NCBI GenBank assembly: GCA_900758375.1
Contig: CAAERJ010000023.1
Location: 1 to 61,883, forward strand
Source of the DNA: an uncultured Collinsella sp.
GTDB taxonomy: Bacteria > Actinomycetota > Coriobacteriia > Coriobacteriales > Coriobacteriaceae
Direction of reading: 5' to 3'
Length of the DNA: 61,883 bases
The notes beneath the pieces were generated by a model. It worked only from the letters and a program-made list of their open reading frames with translations, ran no database searches and was not told the DNA's origin. Shown one piece after another: positions 33,065-42,177 of this stretch (position 1 is its first letter; each line of letters starts with the position of its first letter). A program made the position numbers and the translations under genes.

Positions 33065-33892
33065 CTATGCGCGGGCCGGTGACGACTCGATGGCCTGTAC
33101 CAGAAACGCCGTGGCTCCGGTGCCGCAGGGCTTGTCGTAGTAGTCAACAAAGCGCTGGTCGGCAAGATAGCCGTGGGCGAGGCCCAGGTATGCTTCGTTC
33201 TGGGGCTCGCATCCCCAGTTGAGAGCAATCCAGCGACGATGCATCGCGACGAGCTTGCGAGCCTCGTTGCTCTCTGGGTCGCCAATGCCCATGGCAATCG
33301 AAAGCTGGCCCAGAACAGCGCGTTCAAGTTCCTTCATGTCGTTCCATGTCTCGGGGTCCATGTCCAGCAGCGTTTCGTTTGCTGCATCGATAGCCTCATC
33401 GCCATAGCGCACCCGCGCTTCGGCGCCGTAGCGCTCCTCGTTTTCCTGCAGGGTGCGCCAGCGCTCCAGTTGCGGCAGCACGGCGCCCATGAGCGAGACG
33501 GCTTCGTCGAGCGACATACCTGTGTTTTGTGCTAGCCGTGGGGCGCAATCCTCTATCATTGCCTCCATGGTGGTGTCGTAGGTGTACTTGCCGTGGTCGT
33601 AGCACCATTTGCAGTAATGGTCGGTCGTGGCGCCTGTGGCATCGGTGCCGCAGTCGTCAGGCGTGAGTATCATGCCGCAGCTCTGGCAATAATGCTCGGG
33701 CATTTCGAGCAGGTGGGGCAGCGGCTCGCCGGTCACGGAGGCAATGAGTTTCATCATGTCGATGCCCGGTGTGACCTCGCCGCGTTCCCAACGGCTGACG
33801 GCTTGGCGTGTGACGAAGAGCTTGGTGGCGAGCTGCTCCTGGGTAAGGTGATGGGCGCGACGGACGGCGATGAGCTTTTCTGCAAAGGCCAT
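33065..33892 (-). CDS. XRE regulator with zinc ribbon and TipAS-like domain
   Basis: 275 residues in three parts. The XRE helix-turn-helix is 1-65 (LTQEQLATKLFVTRQAVSRW). The zinc ribbon is about 66-110, with YCQSCGMIL and HYCKWCYDHGKY as two Cys pairs. The helical TipAS-type domain is 115-265 (RRWIALNWGCEPQNEAYLGL then AHGYLADQRFVDYYD). TipAS domains bind thiopeptide-like antibiotics and similar ligands, so this may be a ligand-sensing regulator; the ligand is unknown. AAGGAG precedes the ATG by five bases. The glutaredoxin gene follows and may be co-transcribed. Confidence 0.9.
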   Translation of the reverse strand: MAFAEKLIAVRRAHHLTQEQLATKLFVTRQAVSRWERGEVTPGIDMMKLIASVTGEPLPHLLEMPEHYCQSCGMILTPDDCGTDATGATTDHYCKWCYDHGKYTYDTTMEAMIEDCAPRLAQNTGMSLDEAVSLMGAVLPQLERWRTLQENEERYGAEARVRYGDEAIDAANETLLDMDPETWNDMKELERAVLGQLSIAMGIGDPESNEARKLVAMHRRWIALNWGCEPQNEAYLGLAHGYLADQRFVDYYDKPCGTGATAFLVQAIESSPARA

Positions 33893-34033
33893 AGCGGCTC
33901 CTTTCTGCTGGTTGATGGCTTAAGCATACGCGGCGGCAGGCGCCCTTCCAAGCAACCGTTGGTTGCACGACGGGAGACCGCGGCGAAGAATTGCGCGCGA
34001 CGCCCCACGCCTCCATGCCGTACAATGACCGGC

Positions 34034-34771
34034 ATGGAACCTATTGCACACATACATACCGACCTGCCGCAGAAGTTCGGCATTCCGCGCAACAGCTTTT
34101 TGGCGCCCCATCTGCAGGGACGCATCGTCTTTGAGCCGGAATTTGCCTCCAATGCGGCGGTTGAGGGCCTGGACTCCTTCTCTCACCTATGGCTGCTGTG
34201 GCGCTTCGAAAACGGAACGCCCGGCGGCACGGCTAAGGACATAGCTACCGATGCCAAGTCGCAGGACAGGTCTGGCACCAACGTCAAGTGGTCGAAGACC
34301 GTGCGTCCGCCGCGTCTGGGCGGAGCCGAGCGCGTGGGTGTCTTTGCCACGCGCAGTCCGTTTCGCCCTAATCCCATCGGGCTCACCTGCGTTAAGCTCG
34401 ACCGCGTGGAGCTTACCGACGATGGCCCCATCATCCATGTGCTGGGGGCCGATCTGCGCGACGGCACGCCCATCTACGACATTAAGCCCTACATTCCGTT
34501 TGCGGACTGTCACCCGGATGCGACCGGCGGCTGGATTGAGGATGCTCCGTGGCAAGAGCTCGACATCGAGTTCCCGCAGACGCTGCAGGATATGGTCCCG
34601 CCCACAAAGCTCCCCGGCCTGGTCGAGGTCCTGCGCCAAGACCCGCGCCGCGCAGGCAGCAAGCACGAGCCGAACCGCGTCTATCATCTGGCCTTCGCCG
34701 GGCTCGACATATCGTTTACGGTCGATGAAACCCAGCTAACCGTAGTTGCCGTCAACGACGCGCGAGACTAA
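34034..34771 (+). CDS. trmO: tRNA (N6-threonylcarbamoyladenosine37-N6)-methyltransferase
   Basis: 245 residues. The TsaA/TrmO-type beta-barrel domain occupies the N-terminal two thirds: GIPRNSF, FSHLWLLWRF and FATRSPFRPNPIGLTCVKL, the SAM-binding signature of the family. The C-terminal extension (LPGLVEVLRQDPRRAGSKHE, AGLDISF) is usual for TrmO. It methylates t6A at tRNA position 37. There is no good ribosome site; a TACAAT -10-like box at 34021-34026 lies 7 bases before the ATG, so the message may be leaderless. An ATG three codons upstream overlaps that box. Confidence 0.88.
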   Translation: MEPIAHIHTDLPQKFGIPRNSFLAPHLQGRIVFEPEFASNAAVEGLDSFSHLWLLWRFENGTPGGTAKDIATDAKSQDRSGTNVKWSKTVRPPRLGGAERVGVFATRSPFRPNPIGLTCVKLDRVELTDDGPIIHVLGADLRDGTPIYDIKPYIPFADCHPDATGGWIEDAPWQELDIEFPQTLQDMVPPTKLPGLVEVLRQDPRRAGSKHEPNRVYHLAFAGLDISFTVDETQLTVVAVNDARD

Positions 34772-34883
34772 CCGGCCATTCGTCCGCACCCGTCAAATTA
34801 AGCGCCAAACCCCATGCCAAAACCGCCCACGCTGGTGGACAATAACGCCTATCGAAACAGTCTACTTTGCACGGGAGCTCAGC

Positions 34884-36098
34884 ATGAAATACGACTTTAG
34901 CTCGCTAATCGATCGCCACGGCATGGACTCCATCGCCGTTGACTCCTGGGGCGAGATCCCCGGTATGGCTCCGAACGCACCCGACGAGGGCTACGACCGC
35001 ATTCCCATGTGGGTGGCGGACATGAACTTCGCCACGGTGCCCACGGTCCAGGAGCACATCATTCAGCGCGTCCATCACCCCATGTTTGGCTACTTCAATC
35101 CGCGTCCCGAGTACTTCGATCGCATCATCGAATGGCAGAGCCGCCGTAATGGCGTCGAGGGCCTGGCACCTGAGCATATCGGCTACGAAAACGGCGTGCT
35201 GGGCGGTGTCGTGTCGACGCTACGCGCGTATGTCCAGCCAGGTGATACGGTGCTAGTCCACAGCCCTACCTACATCGGCTTTACCAAGTCCATCGAGGCC
35301 GCGGGCTATCGTATTGTCCACAGCCCGCTTAAGCTCGACGACCAGGGCGTGTGGCGCATGGACTTTGAGGACATGGAGCGCAAGCTCGCCCAAAACTACA
35401 TCCATGCCGCGGTGTTCTGCTCGCCGCACAATCCCTGCGGCCGCGTATGGGAGCGCGACGAGATCGAGCGCGCCATGGACATCTATCGCCAGCACGATTG
35501 CGTGGTGATCTCGGACGAGATTTGGTCCGATATCATCCTGCCGGGACACAAGCACATCCCGACGCAGTCGGTGAGCGAGGATGCTCGCATGCGCACGGTT
35601 GCCCTCTACGCGCCCAGCAAGACGTTCAACCTGGCGGGCCTGGTCGGCAGCTACCACATCATCTACAACGAGACGCTGCGCGACCGCGTGTGCGCCGTGT
35701 CCAACAAGACCCACTACAACGAGATGAACGTCCTCTCCATGCATGCGCTTATCGGTGCCTACCAGCCGCAAGGCTACGAGTGGGTGGACGAGCTCAACCA
35801 GGTGCTTGCCGGCAATATCGAGTACTTCTGCGATTACGTGGACGAGCATTTTGAGGGCGTGGGTTATTCGCGTCCGCAGGGCACGTACATGGTGTTTCTG
35901 GACTGCACCGAGTGGTGTCGCGAGCATGGCCGCGATATTCAGTGGCTGCTCGACGAGGGGGCGCGCGTGGGCGTGGGGTATCAGGACGGCCGTCCGTTCC
36001 ACGGGCCCTGCCACATTCGCGTGAATCTGGCGCTGCCGCTTTCGCGCGTAAAGGAAGCGTGCGACCGCCTGGACCGCTACGTTTTTAATGCACGGTAA
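34884..36098 (+). CDS. MalY/PatB-type PLP aminotransferase (C-S beta-lyase)
   Basis: 404 residues, fold-type I PLP enzyme. MWVADMNFATVP and FGYFNPRPEYFDRIIEWQSR are typical MalY/PatB starts. The PLP lysine is K246 in YAPSKTFNLAGL; SDEIWSDI carries the PLP-pyridine Asp, FCSPHNPCGRVW binds the cofactor ring, and HIRVNLALP holds the carboxylate Arg. These enzymes split cystathionine or cysteine conjugates, and some act as regulators. GGAG lies seven bases ahead of the ATG. Single-gene unit ending at a hairpin. Confidence 0.93.
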   Translation: MKYDFSSLIDRHGMDSIAVDSWGEIPGMAPNAPDEGYDRIPMWVADMNFATVPTVQEHIIQRVHHPMFGYFNPRPEYFDRIIEWQSRRNGVEGLAPEHIGYENGVLGGVVSTLRAYVQPGDTVLVHSPTYIGFTKSIEAAGYRIVHSPLKLDDQGVWRMDFEDMERKLAQNYIHAAVFCSPHNPCGRVWERDEIERAMDIYRQHDCVVISDEIWSDIILPGHKHIPTQSVSEDARMRTVALYAPSKTFNLAGLVGSYHIIYNETLRDRVCAVSNKTHYNEMNVLSMHALIGAYQPQGYEWVDELNQVLAGNIEYFCDYVDEHFEGVGYSRPQGTYMVFLDCTEWCREHGRDIQWLLDEGARVGVGYQDGRPFHGPCHIRVNLALPLSRVKEACDRLDRYVFNAR

Positions 36099-36113
36099 GC
36101 GTGCGCTGCATGT

Positions 36114-36145
36114 GGGGCCTTCTGCCAAGTTGGCTAGAAGGCCCC
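36114..36145. terminator. Hairpin after PatB-like gene
   Basis: ggggccttctgcc (36114-36126) pairs with ggc-agaaggcccc (36132-36145) with one bulged T and a 5-base loop. No T-run follows. Likely 3' end processing or weak termination between convergent genes. Confidence 0.55.
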
Positions 36146-36192
36146 GTGTGGTAAGGCATCTGTAACCATTGGGCGCAGACCTGCTGAGAGGC

Positions 36193-36672
36193 TTACTTTT
36201 CTTGAATCTGCTTGCCGCAAAGATGCTCAATCGTAATCTCGTAGAGCTGGACGCCCTTAATGTCCTTGGCAATTTCCTCTTCGACTTCCTCGGCAGAAGG
36301 GTAGTACTTAAGGGCGAGCTGGCGGACTTTGTCTTCGATAAACGCGGGAGTGTCGTTTGCCAGGCGACAACGGCCAAAGACGACGGTGCTCATAACGTAG
36401 GGAGCCCAGTCGCCGTCCTGGTACCACTCGTTTCCGTAAACGGTAAAGCAGACTTTGTCATCGCGCTTGAGTGCGTCGACCTTGTGGCCGGCTTTGGCGC
36501 CATGGAAATAAATCTTGTCGTGCTCGGTGTCAAAGAAGTAGTTGACGGGAATGGCGTACGGGTAGCCATCGTCGCCGTTGACGGCAAAGACGCCGCGCTT
36601 GCAGGTGGCGAGCAGTTCGCGCGCTTCCTTGTCGGTGATGGCGCGTTTCTTTCGACGCAAGGGCCTAAACAT
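36193..36672 (-). CDS. Pyridoxamine 5'-phosphate oxidase-family protein (NimA-like)
   Basis: 159 residues. The split-barrel flavin-binding fold has KRGVFAVNGDDGYPYAIPVN, IYFHGAKAGHKVDAL and VCFTVYGNEWYQDGDW, the pattern of anaerobe NimA-like reductases that bind FMN. ATG 36672 has AAAGGAAG six bases ahead. It probably reduces nitro- or other small compounds, or acts in flavin chemistry; substrate unknown. It lies 42 bases downstream of the hybrid kinase's 3' end on the same strand. Confidence 0.88.
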   Translation of the reverse strand: MFRPLRRKKRAITDKEARELLATCKRGVFAVNGDDGYPYAIPVNYFFDTEHDKIYFHGAKAGHKVDALKRDDKVCFTVYGNEWYQDGDWAPYVMSTVVFGRCRLANDTPAFIEDKVRQLALKYYPSAEEVEEEIAKDIKGVQLYEITIEHLCGKQIQEK

Positions 36673-36714
36673 CGTTGGCTTCCTTTCTGGTCGTGCGTGG
36701 TGGTTGAGCACAAA

Positions 36715-39525
36715 CTATAGCGAAACGGATCCGTTTTTCTTGATGCGGGCGAGTATGTTTTTGAGCTTGTTAAAGTCGAGCGGTTTGGACAGATGGGCGT
36801 TCATGCCGGCATCGTGTGCCGCCTTGGCGTCCTCGGCAAAGGCATTGGCGGTGAGCGCGATGATGGGGATATCGGCTGCATCGACCTTCTCGCTCAGACG
36901 AATCGCGCGGGTTGCCTCGTAGCCGTCCATGCCCGGCATCATAATGTCCATCAAAATGGCATCGAAGCTACCGGCGGGATGCGACAGGTACAGATCGACG
37001 ACTTCGTTGCCGTTGGCGGCGCGGGTGACCACGATGCCCTCGGATTCTAGCAGCGCCTGGGCAATCTCGGCATTCAATTCGTTGTCTTCGGCGAGCAGCA
37101 CGTTCATGTCGGCGAGCGAGCAGTCGGGCGCACTCTCAACCGTATTCGCCCGCGCCTGGGGATTCTCGTCGATATCGAGCGGAATCTCCACGTAGAACGA
37201 GGTGCCTACATGGAGCTCACTGGTGACTTCGATGGTACCGCCCATCAGTTCAATAAGCGACTTGACGATTGGCATGCCCATGCCGGTTCCTTGGAACTTG
37301 CTGCGCGCATTGTCACCTTCTTGGGCAAACGGTTCATAGATATGCTTTAAAAACTCGGGAGCCATGCCAATGCCGGTATCCGAAACGCTAAAGCAAAAGA
37401 GCGCGCGCCCGTCATCGAGCGGCTTGGTCTTTGAACTAAAGGTGACGGAGCCGCCGTGCTTGTTGTACTTAATGCTGTTGTCTAACAGGTTGATTATGAT
37501 CTGTCGGATATGGGTGGGACTGCCGATCATGTATGGCCCCGTGGCGTACGGCAGACTATTGTCCTGCATGGTGATGCCGTTACTGGACGCGCGGAGCTTG
37601 CACAGCACCAGTGTATCGTCACAGAGCTCTTTGAGGTTAAAAGGCGCATGCTCCAGTGTTAGCTTGCGGTCTTCGATTTTGCCCATCTCGAGGATGTCGT
37701 TGATCAGCGAGAGCAGGTGATTGGCGGCAACGCGCGCTTTGGCACGGCTCTCGCGGGCGACCTGGATATCGCCTTCCTTCAATTCCTCGATCTCGATAAG
37801 GCCCAGGATACCGTTGAGCGGCGTACGGATGTCGTGGCTCATGCGCGTGAGGAATGCCGTCTTAGCGGCGTTGGCAGCATCGGCTTTTTTGCGCTCGGTT
37901 CGAGCGCGCACGAGCGCCCAGATGAGCAGGACGATGCCGACCGACAACATACCGATGAGGGTAGCGGCAACGGCGGTGCGGTTGCGATAAAGGAATTGAA
38001 GCGTGTTGGATTCCTGGGCCGTGTACGACGTGGATGAGTAATTGCTTGCGGAGAGCGATTCTCCGGCATTGATGATGCCCTTGTTGATGATTCCCAGCAG
38101 CTCGGGCTTTCCGCGCGAAATCCAGCACGAGAGCTCACAGGTGTCAGGGAGCTCGACCGTCTTGTAGCTCTCGAGATCATAACGGTCGCCGATGGTTTTT
38201 ACGCGTGAGCTGGGAGCGACGATGCAATGTGCCGTTCCCTTCCTGAGGGCGTCGAACGCTTCATCGTCGGATTGGTATTCGGTCACGGTCGCTGTGGGGA
38301 ACAGACTTTCAAGTACATTTTGGTTGATAAACGATGATTTGGTACAGGCGATGTTCTGAAGGTCTTTGTTCAGGTTGCCGCCGGTGTGGATGGCGGTGAG
38401 GGACACGGTCCCCAACGATACCGACTGCACAACGCCTGATTGCTCGGCAAACCAGTAATCTCGGTATACCGGTAGCGCAACGTCTATGCTTCCCTTTGAC
38501 AGGGCCTTTGACATCATCTTGTAGCTATCAAAGGCGACGGTTTTGACCGTAATGCCAAATTTATCGTGCAACGTCGTCGCAAGCGATGCGAGCGAGCCTT
38601 CCATTTCGCCGTTTTCGTCTTCGTTGCAATAGGGGAGTTTGCCCGTAATGTAGCCGAGCGTGATGGTGTTGTCATTTGCTTTGAGCCAGGAACGTTCGGG
38701 GCTGTTGAGCGATGATGAACCGCTGTTTTGGACCGAGTAGTTAGATTTGACTTCGTCGATATAGCGTGGGTTGACACGGGCGATTGCCGACATGGCGGCA
38801 TTGATGTCGTCCATCAGGTCGGGGCGGCTTTTGGGGACGGCAAAGTAGTAGTCGCTCGAACCAATGTAGAACATGGGGGAGGCGCTGGGCGACGAAATGG
38901 TGTCGTTCATGATGACGGCATCGACCTCGTTGTTTGCGAGCGCGTCAAAGAGGGCGCCGCCAGTGTCGATTTCTTTATAGGTGCAGGTAATGCCTTCGTT
39001 GGCGAGCCACTGCTTGCCAACGAAGGTTTGCATAACGCTGGGGTTGCAGCCGATAGTGAGACCCTGGAGTGCTTGAGGGTTACCCTTTGCGAGGTCGTCA
39101 CGGTCTGGCCTGGCGTAGATGTAGTAGCGCTCGGTGCCCTCGGGGTTCGAGGAAAAGAGCAGCTTTTGGGCGCGTTCCTCGGAGTAGGAGATGTTGGGCA
39201 TGAGGTCGATCTCGCCTGCCTCGAGCATGTCCATAAGCTCGGCGAAGGTGCCGGAGACATATTCGTACTGCCAGCCGGGCGTATAGTACGACAGGGTCTG
39301 GAGGTACTCGTAGCCCCATCCCGAGAGGCGCTCGCCGGGGGTGCCGTCCTGGAAGCCCTCGTTGCTGACGAGCCAGCCGACACGGACCGTCTTGACTTGC
39401 TGATCGGAGTCGGCGGCAAAGGCAGGGGCGGGCGCGACGGCGCTCAGTACGGCGAGCGCGGTAAGCGCAACGGCCAAGGCGCGATATATAGCTGAACGAA
39501 GGACAGTGGCAGCTCTCACATGCAA
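36715..39525 (-). CDS. Hybrid sensor histidine kinase with two periplasmic-binding domains
   Basis: 936 residues. A signal peptide (to APAFAADS) is followed by two solute-binding family 3 domains (about 45-270 and 285-510). A membrane helix (VAATLIGMLSVGIVLLIWAL) leads to HisKA (FLTRMSHDIRTPLNGILG) and HATPase (NLLDNSIKYN, DTGIGMAPEFL, GTGMGMPIVK). The C-terminal receiver has AEDNELNAEIA, phospho-Asp in ILMDIMMPGMDG and Lys in HLSKPLDF. This is the BvgS/EvgS layout, sensing ligands outside the cell; no Hpt domain or separate regulator is adjacent, so output is unclear. The start is ATG 39525, or GTG two codons on, after AGGA. Confidence 0.93.
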   Translation of the reverse strand: MHVRAATVLRSAIYRALAVALTALAVLSAVAPAPAFAADSDQQVKTVRVGWLVSNEGFQDGTPGERLSGWGYEYLQTLSYYTPGWQYEYVSGTFAELMDMLEAGEIDLMPNISYSEERAQKLLFSSNPEGTERYYIYARPDRDDLAKGNPQALQGLTIGCNPSVMQTFVGKQWLANEGITCTYKEIDTGGALFDALANNEVDAVIMNDTISSPSASPMFYIGSSDYYFAVPKSRPDLMDDINAAMSAIARVNPRYIDEVKSNYSVQNSGSSSLNSPERSWLKANDNTITLGYITGKLPYCNEDENGEMEGSLASLATTLHDKFGITVKTVAFDSYKMMSKALSKGSIDVALPVYRDYWFAEQSGVVQSVSLGTVSLTAIHTGGNLNKDLQNIACTKSSFINQNVLESLFPTATVTEYQSDDEAFDALRKGTAHCIVAPSSRVKTIGDRYDLESYKTVELPDTCELSCWISRGKPELLGIINKGIINAGESLSASNYSSTSYTAQESNTLQFLYRNRTAVAATLIGMLSVGIVLLIWALVRARTERKKADAANAAKTAFLTRMSHDIRTPLNGILGLIEIEELKEGDIQVARESRAKARVAANHLLSLINDILEMGKIEDRKLTLEHAPFNLKELCDDTLVLCKLRASSNGITMQDNSLPYATGPYMIGSPTHIRQIIINLLDNSIKYNKHGGSVTFSSKTKPLDDGRALFCFSVSDTGIGMAPEFLKHIYEPFAQEGDNARSKFQGTGMGMPIVKSLIELMGGTIEVTSELHVGTSFYVEIPLDIDENPQARANTVESAPDCSLADMNVLLAEDNELNAEIAQALLESEGIVVTRAANGNEVVDLYLSHPAGSFDAILMDIMMPGMDGYEATRAIRLSEKVDAADIPIIALTANAFAEDAKAAHDAGMNAHLSKPLDFNKLKNILARIKKNGSVSL

Positions 39526-39606
39526 TCCTAACGAATCGAGACATTACCGCATAAGGATACCAGCTCAGCCTGCCCAGCCGGCAGCAGCACCGCTAAACGG
39601 TTCCGC

Positions 39607-39664
39607 CCGGCAGTTGGGGACAGTCCCTTTCTGCCGGCACAAAAGGAACGTCCCTAACTGTCGG
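39607..39664. repeat. GGGGAC-family hairpin upstream of K+ channel
   Basis: ccggcagttggggac (39607-39621) pairs with gtccctaactgtcgg (39650-39664) with two G-T-compatible differences. The loop contains AGTCCCTTT and AAAAGGAAC. It lies between the divergent kinase and channel starts, 53 bases before the channel ATG. Confidence 0.65.
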
Positions 39665-39717
39665 TTGTGGGACAATACCGAGCGAACGTGATTGGGCGTC
39701 TGGGAAAAGGGGTCGCG

Positions 39718-40143
39718 ATGAACAAGTTGAGGACGCTTGCCGATGTGCTGCGACAGGCTGGCTTTGCGCGCATCACGGGCCTGTTTCTTATCTTTTACTT
39801 GCTGTGCTCGACAGCTGTCTGGCTGTCCGAGCCCACGACCCTCACCTTTGGCGATGGACTTTGGTTTAGCTTTGAGACAGTCTCGACCATCGGCTTTGGC
39901 GACATTCCGGCCGAAACACCGGTTGCCCGCGCTATTACCGTCGTCTTGAGCGTTATCAGCATCTTCTACATCGCCATGCTCACGGGCGTGGCGGTGAACT
40001 ACTGCAATACGCTCATCAAGATGCGCCAAAAGGACACCATGGCGCGCTTTATGGACGATCTTGAGCATTTGGAAGAGCTCGATCGCGACGAGCTTGCCGA
40101 TCTTTCGCGCCGCGTGCGCGAATATCGGCGTCGCCAACGCTAG
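39718..40143 (+). CDS. Two-TM potassium channel subunit
   Basis: 141 residues. Two membrane helices (about 17-37 and 75-100) flank a pore loop with the selectivity filter TIGFGD (STIGFGDIPAE), a K+ filter variant. The cytosolic C-terminus is a charged helix (MARFMDDLEHLEELDRDELA). There is no RCK domain, so it resembles minimal KcsA-like channels and would form tetramers. ATG 39718 follows GGGAAAAGGGG; an in-frame ATG upstream lacks a site. Confidence 0.9.
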   Translation: MNKLRTLADVLRQAGFARITGLFLIFYLLCSTAVWLSEPTTLTFGDGLWFSFETVSTIGFGDIPAETPVARAITVVLSVISIFYIAMLTGVAVNYCNTLIKMRQKDTMARFMDDLEHLEELDRDELADLSRRVREYRRRQR

Positions 40144-40178
40144 AGCGGGCGCCGCGCGTCACGATGAGGGGGACAAAT

Positions 40179-40712
40179 ATGAACATCACCGTGTACCTGG
40201 GTACCAACACTGGCAATGACCCGGCATTTCTGCCCGCGGTGCAGGGGCTGGGCAACTGGATTGGCGCCAATGGACACGCGCTGGTATACGGCGGGTCCAA
40301 ATCGGGCCTGATGGGTGCGCTCGCTGATAGCGTGCTCGATGCTGGCGGACACGTGACGGGTGTGGAGCCGAGCTTTTTTATCGAGGCCGAGTTTCAGCAC
40401 GATGGCATCGACGACCTTATCGTGACGAGTGATATGGCCGAGCGCAAGGCCAAGATGATTGAGCTCGGCGATGCGTTCATCGCCTTTCCCGGTGGGACGG
40501 GCACGCTCGAGGAGATTGCCGAGGTCATGTCCGCTGTGTCGTTGGGGCACCTGAGTGCTCCGTGCATCCTGTATAACCTGGACGGTTACTACAACGACCT
40601 CAAGGCGCTGCTCGGGCACATGATCGATAAGGGTTTATCGAGCCCGCAGCGCCAGCACGGCATTTACTTTGCCGACGATTTGCGCGAGATTGCCTCGATT
40701 ATCAACGGATAA
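40179..40712 (+). CDS. LOG-family protein (lysine-decarboxylase-like fold)
   Basis: 177 residues. The Rossmann fold has VYGGSKSGLMGALAD and the LOG signature FPGGTGTLEEI. Proteins of this family hydrolyse nucleoside 5'-monophosphates (cytokinin-riboside-phosphate phosphoribohydrolase); the physiological substrate in gut bacteria is unclear. GGGGGA precedes ATG 40179 by six bases. The K+ channel ends 35 bases upstream, so co-transcription is possible. Confidence 0.9.
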   Translation: MNITVYLGTNTGNDPAFLPAVQGLGNWIGANGHALVYGGSKSGLMGALADSVLDAGGHVTGVEPSFFIEAEFQHDGIDDLIVTSDMAERKAKMIELGDAFIAFPGGTGTLEEIAEVMSAVSLGHLSAPCILYNLDGYYNDLKALLGHMIDKGLSSPQRQHGIYFADDLREIASIING

Positions 40713-40837
40713 GTCTTGAGCCTGCCCCACAATGGCTCCCAATGGTGCCGTTTGCGGCGCAGACGGTTGGCTCGTTCGGGCAACGCTCGCTCTACAATAA
40801 AACGTAACTATGTCGACTTTGACCGCGGGAGGACCCG

Positions 40838-42142
40838 ATGGATAACCTTGCCAAACCCACAAACCGCGCGCTGTTTTTAGTTAGCGTTGCCGTGACCGGT
40901 GCGTTCGCAGGTGCCGCGGTCTGGCTGTTCTTTTTCGCGATGGAGCACGGCATCGACTATCTATGGACCGAGATTCCGCACGCGCTGGGCGTCGCTTCGC
41001 CCGAGCTTGCCAGTGGCCCGTTTGGCTTTCTGCCGTACCCATTTTTTGTCTGCTTGCTGGGCGGTCTGTTAATCGGTCTGTACGAGAAGATGACAGGCAC
41101 CAAGACCGATGACCTCAACCAGGTGATGGCTAAGGTTAAGCAAGACGGGCGCTACCCGTACGACAACCTGGGCAAGCTTTCGCTCGCGGCGTTGCTGCCG
41201 CTGCTGTTTGGCGGAAGCATTGGACCGGAGGCCGGCCTGACCGGCGTTATCGCCGGTCTGTGCAGCTGGGTCGGCGACCGCATGCGTCGCTTTGGCGCCG
41301 AGTTTAGGGAGCTCACGCTGCTGGGTACCCAGGCTGCCCTGACGGCGCTCTTTACCGCGCCCGTCTTTGGCTTTGTAGCACCGCTTGCCGGTAGCGCCGA
41401 CGGCCAGGGCGAAGACGCCGACGATGAGTCCGCGTCCGGCGAGATCACCATCAAGCTGCCCAAGGTGCAAAAGACCGTGGTCTATGGCATCGCGATTGCC
41501 GGCGGTCTGGGCACCTACCTGCTGCTTGGCCAGCTTGTGGGCGGCGGCATGGGCATGCCCAGGTTCGAGTCCGCCGAGGTGGGCAACCTGGAACTTGCCT
41601 GGCTCATTCCGCTGGCGTTGGTCGGCACCGTTTGCGGCTGGCTGTACTTTGTCTCCGAGCACGCAAGCGAGGCGCTGTCTCATGCAATAGGGGAGCGTCC
41701 TGTCGTCAAAGCCATGCTGGCCGGTCTGGCGCTCGCCATCTGCGGCACGGTCCTGCCCTACACCATGTTTGCCGGCGAGACCCAGGCCGACGTGCTCATG
41801 GAAGCCTACCTGACCATTCCCGCCGGCGTGCTTATCGCGACCGGTCTTGTCAAAGCCATGCTGACCCCCGCCCTCATCAACCTGGGCTGGCGCGGCGGCC
41901 ACTTCTTCCCGGTTATCTTCTCGGGCGTAAGCCTGGGCTATGGCCTTGCTATCCTCACCGGCGCAGATCCGGTCTTTTGCGTCGCCGTCTGCACGGCATC
42001 GACGATGGGTGCGGTCATGCGCCAGCCGGTCATGGTCGTGGGCCTGCTGCTCATGTGCTTCCCACTCAAAGGTATCGTCTGCATGATCATCGCCGCCGTT
42101 ATCGCTTCCGGCATTCCGCTGCCCAAGCCGCTGCGCAAGTAG
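40838..42142 (+). CDS. ClC-type chloride channel/transporter
   Basis: 434 residues with about ten membrane helices. The anion-path motif GGSIGPEAGLTG (G[K/R]EGP-region equivalent) and GWRGGHFFPVIFSG are visible. An acidic cytosolic insert (GQGEDADDESASGE) sits mid-protein and may be lineage-specific. There are no C-terminal CBS domains. The Glu in GPEAG is the gate-glutamate position, consistent with either channel or H+/Cl- exchanger. GGGAGG precedes the ATG. Confidence 0.9.
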   Translation: MDNLAKPTNRALFLVSVAVTGAFAGAAVWLFFFAMEHGIDYLWTEIPHALGVASPELASGPFGFLPYPFFVCLLGGLLIGLYEKMTGTKTDDLNQVMAKVKQDGRYPYDNLGKLSLAALLPLLFGGSIGPEAGLTGVIAGLCSWVGDRMRRFGAEFRELTLLGTQAALTALFTAPVFGFVAPLAGSADGQGEDADDESASGEITIKLPKVQKTVVYGIAIAGGLGTYLLLGQLVGGGMGMPRFESAEVGNLELAWLIPLALVGTVCGWLYFVSEHASEALSHAIGERPVVKAMLAGLALAICGTVLPYTMFAGETQADVLMEAYLTIPAGVLIATGLVKAMLTPALINLGWRGGHFFPVIFSGVSLGYGLAILTGADPVFCVAVCTASTMGAVMRQPVMVVGLLLMCFPLKGIVCMIIAAVIASGIPLPKPLRK

Positions 42143-42177
42143 CGCGGTTTTTCACGAGTCAATTCCAGGGGTACGAG

